Of a stretch of 39,793 nt of DNA, positions 34,248 to 39,793 are shown piece by piece. Location of the stretch: NCBI RefSeq assembly GCF_947498635.1, contig NZ_CANMKV010000040.1:1-39793 (forward strand), read 5' to 3'. Both the position numbers and the translations under genes were made by a program. The notes beneath the pieces are model-generated. The model made no database searches, was not told the origin of the DNA, and saw only the letters and a program-made list of their open reading frames with translations. The stretch comes from an uncultured Microbulbifer sp. GTDB lineage: Bacteria; Pseudomonadota; Gammaproteobacteria; Pseudomonadales; Cellvibrionaceae. How positions within the stretch are numbered: position 1 is the stretch's first letter; the number at the start of each line of letters is the position of its first letter.

Positions 34248-35969
34248 TCAATTGCTACCTCCCGCACCTGCCTCCAACTGTTTCTGTACTTTTTCCAGGT
34301 TAAAAGAACCCGGCACCTGGCTAGGTGGGTATTCCTGCATGGTTTGCAAAAATTTTGCAGCGAGATGCTGCATAGGTACCAATACAAAAGCCCGGTCAAT
34401 AAACCAATCGTCATATGTGTTTGAGTTATGCTGTGCTTTTTCGAAGGGATCCCGACGCAAATTAAATAGTAGGGGAACACGCAATTCTGTAAAGGGCTCA
34501 CGCCAGACCTCAAATCCCTGGCCCCGATTCTCCAGGAAAATTGCCTTCCAAGGCTCATAGCGCATGGCTACGATCTGACCATCATCATTGACATAGATAA
34601 ACTCTTTGCGCGGGGACAGCTTTGACTTTCCGGTGAAGTAATCCAGCATATTGTAGCCATCCACATAGTTGCGATACTTCCTACCATTTAACTCTACCCC
34701 CCGTTTTAATTGCTCTTTGATATTCGGGTTTCCCCCGGCAGCAGCCAGAGTGGGCAGCCAGTCCTCATGTGAGGCGATGCCAGTTAATGTGGTGCCGGCG
34801 GGAAATTTTCCGGGCCAGCGTACAAAAGCTGGCACACGGTAAGCCCCCTCCCAATTTGAATTCTTTTCACTGCGGAAGGGTGTTGTGGCAGCATCGGGCC
34901 AGGTATTGAAGTGAGGGCCGTTATCTGTTGAGTAGAATACGATTGTGTTGTCTGCAATTTGCAGACGATCCAGCAGGCTTAACAACTTACCTACCAGGAT
35001 ATCGTGCTCCACCATACCGTCCATATACTCATTACTGTCGGGACCAGCCAGATTTTTGTGTTCTTCCCGCACATGGGTACGAAAGTGCATTCGGGTGGCA
35101 TTCCACCAAACAAAAAATGGTTTACCGGCTTGGTGCGCACGTTCGATAAAATCGATGGCCGCGGCAAGTGTTTCATCGTCAATGGTTTCCATACGCTTTT
35201 TGGTCAGCGGCCCCGTATCTTCGATTGTGCCTCCAGCAAAAGCCTTAATAACCCCACGTGGGCCAAATTTTTTACGGAACTCTGGATCTTTGGGGTAGTC
35301 GCGATTTTCTGGCTCTTCTTCTGCATTCAGGTGGTAGAGGTTACCGAAGAACTCATCAAAACCGTGATTAGTGGGCAAGTGTTCATCCCGGTCGCCCTGA
35401 TGATTCTTACCAAACTGTCCGGTGACGTAGCCCAGGCTCTTCATCACCGTGGCGATCGTTGCATCGCTCTCCTGCCAGCCCTCCTTGGCCCCTGGTAGCC
35501 CTACCTTGGTCATTCCAGTACGTACCGGCACATTACCAGCCAAGAATGCTGCGCGACCAGCGGTACAGGACTGCTGGCCGTAGTAATCGGTAAATGACAA
35601 CCCCTCGACCGCCAGCCGATCAATATTTGGGGTGGTATAACCCATCATGCCACGGCTGTTAAAACTGATATTCCAGATGCCAATATCATCGCCCCAAATC
35701 ACCAAAATATTGGGCTTTTCCGGCATTTGATGTTGCTGGGACTGCGACTGGGGAAGTTCCTCAGATGGCCCCTCAAGCTGCCGCTGTGTCGGCAACTGTT
35801 CCTGAGTCTGCGGCGGCTCTTGTTGCTGCTCCTGCGGTTGCGGTTGCGGTTGCGGTTGCGGTTGCGGTTGCGACTGTGCATAGACTTGCCACTGAAGAAT
35901 GCACAACAGACCAATAACTACAGCCACTCGACGAGACAGCAGGGGGAGAGAAAACATGACGGGCCTCAT
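34248..35969 (-). CDS. Secreted arylsulfatase with Pro-Gln repeat linker
   Basis: 573 aa type I sulfatase, exported by a signal peptide (about 1-32, ending VYAQ). The active-site Cys135 in SCTAGRAAFL fits C-x-(P/A)-x-R, to be turned into formylglycine. Metal ligands are in the IWGDDIG (92-97) start and in the STDNGPH region. A low-complexity Gln/Pro-rich stretch (33-82) links signal and enzyme; its first part is coded by a hexanucleotide tandem repeat. A formylglycine-generating enzyme gene is not in the window. GAGG six bases before a second ATG (35957) makes that start possible. Downstream of the HAD phosphatase gene, in the same direction. Hydrolysis of sulfate esters, perhaps algal polysaccharides, is inferred. 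Confidence 0.9.
   Translation of the reverse strand: MRPVMFSLPLLSRRVAVVIGLLCILQWQVYAQSQPQPQPQPQPQPQEQQQEPPQTQEQLPTQRQLEGPSEELPQSQSQQHQMPEKPNILVIWGDDIGIWNISFNSRGMMGYTTPNIDRLAVEGLSFTDYYGQQSCTAGRAAFLAGNVPVRTGMTKVGLPGAKEGWQESDATIATVMKSLGYVTGQFGKNHQGDRDEHLPTNHGFDEFFGNLYHLNAEEEPENRDYPKDPEFRKKFGPRGVIKAFAGGTIEDTGPLTKKRMETIDDETLAAAIDFIERAHQAGKPFFVWWNATRMHFRTHVREEHKNLAGPDSNEYMDGMVEHDILVGKLLSLLDRLQIADNTIVFYSTDNGPHFNTWPDAATTPFRSEKNSNWEGAYRVPAFVRWPGKFPAGTTLTGIASHEDWLPTLAAAGGNPNIKEQLKRGVELNGRKYRNYVDGYNMLDYFTGKSKLSPRKEFIYVNDDGQIVAMRYEPWKAIFLENRGQGFEVWREPFTELRVPLLFNLRRDPFEKAQHNSNTYDDWFIDRAFVLVPMQHLAAKFLQTMQEYPPSQVPGSFNLEKVQKQLEAGAGGSN
35833..35871. repeat. Hexanucleotide tandem repeat inside the sulfatase gene
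   Basis: Six perfect copies of TGCGGT (plus strand; coding strand CAACCG register) plus a partial copy form a run at 35833-35871, coding the Pro-Gln repeats after the signal peptide. The unit is six bases, so copy-number changes would add or remove one Pro-Gln pair without breaking the frame. Confidence 0.9.
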
Positions 35970-36182
35970 AAATTGCTTTGCGCTCGCTGACTAACTCAAG
36001 TCGAGACAAATTTCGTTTGTCCAACCTGTGGAGTGTCCCCCTTTATTGACGCCAAAAAATCCTGGGTACACTTTCCTTTGAGGGACGATATAGCAAGACT
36101 AGCCAAGTCTGCTTTAATAGTGGATGTCACGATTCCACAAAGTGAAATACCCGCTAAAATTGCAGAATTAATCTGGTAATAG
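35970..36182 (-). other. Intergenic region between the HAD phosphatase and the sulfatase
   Basis: About 210 bases. No gene is convincing: a frame at 35996-36238 on the minus strand overlaps the end of the HAD gene out of frame and looks like a shadow. It probably carries a promoter or leader for the sulfatase. No clear terminator hairpin was found. Confidence 0.35.
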
Positions 36183-37211
36183 CTAATTTTGTGCCCCTCG
36201 CTTCGAAGTCGTTCTTTTGGCCGGCGGGAAAACCACACTCCAGTCTTTGGCCATATCCACCACAGTCCAGTTATGGTATTTAGCGGCTTTTAGTGCCTTA
36301 TCCAGATGCCCTACTCTGGATTTACGATCGTATGCCCACTCTCTTTTGGCATCGGTATGGTGAATCAGCATACCAAAACGTGGACCTTTACCAGCGGTGG
36401 TCCACTCCAACATCTGCAGATCACCATCGGAGTTACCCACGGCAAAAATTGGACGGCGGCCAATTGCCTGGCTGATACCAATGGGTTTGCCCTCCTTATC
36501 ATTTACAAATTCAACTTCATCGGTCGCGATAACACGAGGATGTCCATCATCATTCTCATAGCGCGCCTTAAGGCGGCTGCCGATCACTTGCTCTGGTGGG
36601 ATACCATACAGGCTCTCGGAAAACACCCGTATAAAATCCGTGCCACCACCGGAAACAATAAAAGTTTTAAAGCCCTTAGCTCGCAAGTAATTCAGCAGTT
36701 CCCCCATTGGCTGGTAAATCATGTCGCGGTAGTGCTTTCCCGTCAGCGGATTCCTCGCCGTGTTGAGCCAGGAAGTGACAACCCGGTTAAACTCCTCCCT
36801 AGTCATATTCGCATGAGTGGCACCAATCATTTTCTCAATTCCGCCTTTACCCTGTGCCAATAAACTCACCATATCCTCATTCAGGATTGCCGCAAAAGGT
36901 TGCTCTGTCTTCCACTCTGGATGCTCTGGCGCTAACCGCGTGACCTCATCCTTGGCAAATAGCAATTGAAAATAGGCGGGTTTTTCCGCCCATAGTGTGC
37001 CGTCGTTATCGAAAACGGCAATCCGCTGTTCAGGGGGTACATAATCAGGGCTATCTCTTTGAGTAACCCTATCGACGAAATTGACAATGGCAGACTTTGC
37101 TGCACTGTTATTCCAGGTAGCCAGCGTCTCACCACTCTGCTCCTGAGCAATAGAAACGTTAACCAGTATAAATGCACTTAAAACAAACAAAACTTGCTTG
37201 ATCTTACCCAT
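36183..37211 (-). CDS. Periplasmic HAD-family phosphatase
   Basis: 342 aa HAD hydrolase with an N-terminal signal peptide (KIKQVLFVLSAFILVNVSIAQ). Motif I is VFDNDGTLWAEKP (about 67-79, nucleophile Asp68). Motif II is the Ser in FIVSGGG. Motif IV is AVGNSDGDLQML. The DNDGT form is common in phosphoserine phosphatase-like and secreted haloacid dehalogenases. ATG 37211 follows GAGGAG at a spacing of 11; the longer GTG frame from 37244 is less likely. It lies upstream of the sulfatase, same strand, so both may serve release of phosphate and sulfate from external polymers. Confidence 0.88.
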   Translation of the reverse strand: MGKIKQVLFVLSAFILVNVSIAQEQSGETLATWNNSAAKSAIVNFVDRVTQRDSPDYVPPEQRIAVFDNDGTLWAEKPAYFQLLFAKDEVTRLAPEHPEWKTEQPFAAILNEDMVSLLAQGKGGIEKMIGATHANMTREEFNRVVTSWLNTARNPLTGKHYRDMIYQPMGELLNYLRAKGFKTFIVSGGGTDFIRVFSESLYGIPPEQVIGSRLKARYENDDGHPRVIATDEVEFVNDKEGKPIGISQAIGRRPIFAVGNSDGDLQMLEWTTAGKGPRFGMLIHHTDAKREWAYDRKSRVGHLDKALKAAKYHNWTVVDMAKDWSVVFPPAKRTTSKRGAQN

Positions 37212-37320
37212 CAAATTTTGTGCTCCTCGCAATTTGCGATCCACCCTTTGGCGTCGTATGAACTAATCTTGGCTGTGCAAATCCGAGCCAATATGGACAA
37301 ATCAGAACTGCGCAAGAATT

Positions 37321-39624
37321 ATGATAAATATAGCCAGCTATCTTTCCCGCCTGTGTATCCCCTTTGCTGCGTTTCTCTTCGCTGCCTGCGGAGTAGACAG
37401 AGGTACAATAGTGGGAGTAAATACACGAAACAATATCGATCCTCCCACAGCAAAGATTAACCCGTTAAATTCACTACCTGACTTACTACCAGCTTATGCG
37501 GGCTCAAGCTCTTGCCGCAGCTGTCATCAAAAGGAAAACTCTGCCTGGCAAAAATCTCACCATGCATTGGCGATGAACAAGGCAGACGAACGCAGCGTGC
37601 TTGGCAACTTTAATCAAGCAACATTCACTTATGAGGGCATTACCTCTTCGTTCTATAAAAAAGGTGGAAACTATTACGTCCAAACTGACACCCTAGACGG
37701 CAGTCTAAAAGAATTCCCCATCGCCTATACCTTTGGTGTGGAACCACTGCAGCAATACCTGATTCAATTTCCAGGTGGGCGACTTCAGGCGCTGAGTATT
37801 GCCTGGGATAATCGCGCAAAATCGGTGGGAGGGCAGCGCTGGTTCCACCTTTACCCCAGTGCAAGTGTTAAACACACAGATCCCCTGCACTGGAGCAGCA
37901 TCAACCAGAACTGGAACTTTATGTGCGCCGATTGCCACTCCACCAACTTGCAAAAAAATTATGACCTAAATACCGATACTTTCGATACCAGTTGGTCCGA
38001 AATCAATGTCGCTTGTGAATCCTGTCATGGACCCGCCTCAAAACATCTCCAGTGGGCCGAAGATAAACAGTCCGATCTGGAAAATTTTGGCTTTACACTT
38101 GCGCTGCATCGAGTCAGTTCGATCAACTGGAAGATGGACATTGAAAGTGGTATTGCCCGGAACGGAAAGACACAGGTATCCCAGGAATTACAGACCTGTG
38201 CACAATGCCACTCCAGGCGCACTACTTTCCTACCTGGCGCAGAGGCAGGGAACCAGTTTCTCGACCACTTTAATCCCGCCCTGCTACAGCCACCGCTTTA
38301 TCACGTCGATGGTCAAATCAATGAAGAGGTCTATGTCTATGGTTCATTTTTGCAAAGCAAAATGTACGCCGCAGGCGTTACCTGTAGTAATTGTCATGAT
38401 CCGCACGGGCTGCAGCTAGTTAATAGCGGGGATAGTGTCTGTGCCCAATGCCACCTCCCGGAGAAGTTTGCGCAAAGCAGTCATCACCTCCACCCGAGTG
38501 ATAGCCCCGGCGCAAGATGTGTCAATTGCCATATGCCGGCGAAAAACTATATGCAGGTGGACAGCCGTCGAGATCACAGCTTTCGAATCCCAAGGCCCGA
38601 TCTCTCCAACAAAATACAGACGCCGAATGCCTGCACCAGTTGCCACCAGGGCAAGACCAACCAGTGGGCCGCTGAGGTCCTACACAAAGCGTTTGGTCCC
38701 CCAGACCTGGAGCACTACGGTGAAGCACTACAAGCGGGACTTTCTGGCGCAATCAACGCTGAGGAGAAACTCAGTGCGCTGATTTCAGATCCCACTCAAC
38801 CGGCAATCGCCAGGGCAACCGCCGTGAGTCTGCTGCCTCGGTATCTATCCCGCGGCTCTGCGCAGCTGCTTCAGGCCATTGCCCAGGGCGATGAGCCCCT
38901 GCTCAGCCTGGCTCTGGCCCAGTCGCTGGATAGGATACCTACTCAAATACGTCCGGCTCTGGGTATACCCCTATTGTTTGAACGAGAACGCGTAACCCGC
39001 TCGCTTGCCGCCAATGCCCTGGTTTCAATACCTATGGATCGCTATCCAGTTTCTGTGCAGAAGCAGTTTTCCCTGGCCCTGCAGGACTATATAGCCTCGG
39101 AGCTGTTTAATAGCGACCGGCCGGAGTCTTTAGCCAATCTTGGAGGGCTGCACCGACAGAGAGGCAATAGTACTCAGGCCGAGGCTTTCTATTGGCAAGC
39201 TATCAAAAGAGCACCCTACTACGCTCCCGCCTATATCAACCTGGCCGATCTATACCGATCTGAGGGACGGGAGTTAGAGGTCGAGAAATTACTGCGATCG
39301 GCTCTGAACCGGTCCGAGGGAAAGGCAGCCATACAGCACTCCCTGGGACTCTCACTCATACGACAGAATCGCCACTCGGAAGCAAACCGGTTCCTGCTTC
39401 AGGCGGCAGAAGCCGAAGATACCAGCAGCCGCTATATCTACGTATATGCAATTGCCCTTCACTCCGCCGCAAATTCCAAGCGAGCCCTGGCGGTCCTCGA
39501 GAAAGGATTGGAAAGGTTCCCGGCTTCAGAAGAGATACTCCAGGGACTCATCTCTATTCACCGTGAAACAGGCAATTTTGCCAGCGCAAAAAAATACGAA
39601 ACACAACTTACCGGCAACTATTAA
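37321..39624 (+). CDS. Octaheme c-type cytochrome lipoprotein with C-terminal TPR repeats
   Basis: 767 aa. A lipobox LFAACG puts Cys23 as the lipidated residue. Eight CxxCH heme sites follow: CRSCH (65-69), CADCH (about 202), CESCH (about 231), CAQCH (about 293), CSNCH (about 355), CAQCH (about 373), CVNCH (about 400) and CTSCH (about 438). From about 455 to 590 comes a helical region, and from about 600 to 767 are tetratricopeptide repeats (NLGGLHRQRGNSTQAEAFY and similar). The protein should be anchored to a membrane, with hemes in the periplasm or outside. It is divergent from the HAD/sulfatase pair. Fused multiheme-TPR proteins are known in marine heterotrophs, but the electron partner is unknown. 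Confidence 0.9.
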   Translation: MINIASYLSRLCIPFAAFLFAACGVDRGTIVGVNTRNNIDPPTAKINPLNSLPDLLPAYAGSSSCRSCHQKENSAWQKSHHALAMNKADERSVLGNFNQATFTYEGITSSFYKKGGNYYVQTDTLDGSLKEFPIAYTFGVEPLQQYLIQFPGGRLQALSIAWDNRAKSVGGQRWFHLYPSASVKHTDPLHWSSINQNWNFMCADCHSTNLQKNYDLNTDTFDTSWSEINVACESCHGPASKHLQWAEDKQSDLENFGFTLALHRVSSINWKMDIESGIARNGKTQVSQELQTCAQCHSRRTTFLPGAEAGNQFLDHFNPALLQPPLYHVDGQINEEVYVYGSFLQSKMYAAGVTCSNCHDPHGLQLVNSGDSVCAQCHLPEKFAQSSHHLHPSDSPGARCVNCHMPAKNYMQVDSRRDHSFRIPRPDLSNKIQTPNACTSCHQGKTNQWAAEVLHKAFGPPDLEHYGEALQAGLSGAINAEEKLSALISDPTQPAIARATAVSLLPRYLSRGSAQLLQAIAQGDEPLLSLALAQSLDRIPTQIRPALGIPLLFERERVTRSLAANALVSIPMDRYPVSVQKQFSLALQDYIASELFNSDRPESLANLGGLHRQRGNSTQAEAFYWQAIKRAPYYAPAYINLADLYRSEGRELEVEKLLRSALNRSEGKAAIQHSLGLSLIRQNRHSEANRFLLQAAEAEDTSSRYIYVYAIALHSAANSKRALAVLEKGLERFPASEEILQGLISIHRETGNFASAKKYETQLTGNY

Positions 39625-39793
39625 TCGAGAGACAATAGACTGCGGTAAATTTCGATCTTATTATTTTCTTATAGGGCAGAGAAACCACTTCCCAGGGAGA
39701 ATTGTGGTTAGTTCTTTCTTGCATTCAACTCTGAAGTGCATCACCCTTTAGGTTGCTGCCTCAGCCGTATATTCTCCCAATATCTGACTAGGA
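39625..39793. other. Right edge, no feature seen
   Basis: About 170 bases after the cytochrome gene. No terminator hairpin or gene start is visible before the window ends. Confidence 0.4.

Noticed and set aside
35996..36238. 80-codon minus-strand frame between HAD phosphatase and sulfatase
   Set aside because: It overlaps the end of the HAD gene in another frame and has no ribosome site.
1..39793. tRNA, rRNA or riboswitch genes
   Set aside because: No cloverleaf with a T-loop (GGTTCGA-type) and CCA end, and no rRNA-like sequence, was noticed by eye; a tRNAscan-SE and Infernal run would settle it.

Overview
The window looks like chromosomal DNA from a marine gammaproteobacterium, probably of the Microbulbifer/Cellvibrionales type. 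The grounds are sulfatase, multiheme cytochrome and secreted (alpha/alpha)-toroid genes, the gene families present, and a GC-rich backbone. This placement is inferred from style only; no marker gene (rRNA, ribosomal protein) is present.

Region 1 (1-8040) is AT-rich and looks imported. Its left edge carries a badly decayed IS30-family transposase on the minus strand. It is followed by a tight four-gene plus-strand operon (754-5852): a methyltransferase resembling methionine S-methyltransferase, an aldehyde dehydrogenase, a fold-type III PLP decarboxylase and a class III aminotransferase. A convergent 14-helix MFS exporter lies next to it. Together the four enzymes supply exactly the four reactions of the S-methylmethionine route to dimethylsulfoniopropionate (DMSP): Met -> S-methylmethionine -> DMSP-amine -> DMSP-aldehyde -> DMSP. 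This is the most interesting system in the window.

Region 2 (8090-11449) is a GC-richer three-gene operon of unrecognised proteins. The last one has the hallmarks of a tRNA-guanine transglycosylase/DpdA-like TIM barrel, and the first has an OB-fold-like C-terminal part. It may be a new nucleic-acid base-exchange or defence cassette.

Region 3 (11493-16260) holds a small membrane protein, a secreted toroid-type protein of lyase-like appearance, a MarR regulator with two matching operators followed by a siderophore-interacting ferric reductase, and a secreted cysteine-containing protein.

Region 4 (16957-27746) is a type I restriction-modification locus, hsdM-hsdS and hsdR. HsdMS and HsdR are separated by a UPF0149/SEC-C gene and a small beta-propeller (tectonin-like) gene. 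After hsdR come a YgjP-like metallopeptidase and a patatin-like phospholipase.

Region 5 (27805-32581, minus strand) carries NAD-malic enzyme with a strong terminator, a GyrI-like effector-binding protein, a SpoIIAA-like protein and a serine hydrolase of the class C beta-lactamase family.

Region 6 (33160-39624) has an IS200-type element whose transposase contains one nonsense codon before the catalytic tyrosine. It is followed by an arylsulfatase with a hexanucleotide-repeat linker, a periplasmic HAD phosphatase and a divergent octaheme cytochrome c/TPR lipoprotein. No rRNA, tRNA or CRISPR array was seen.
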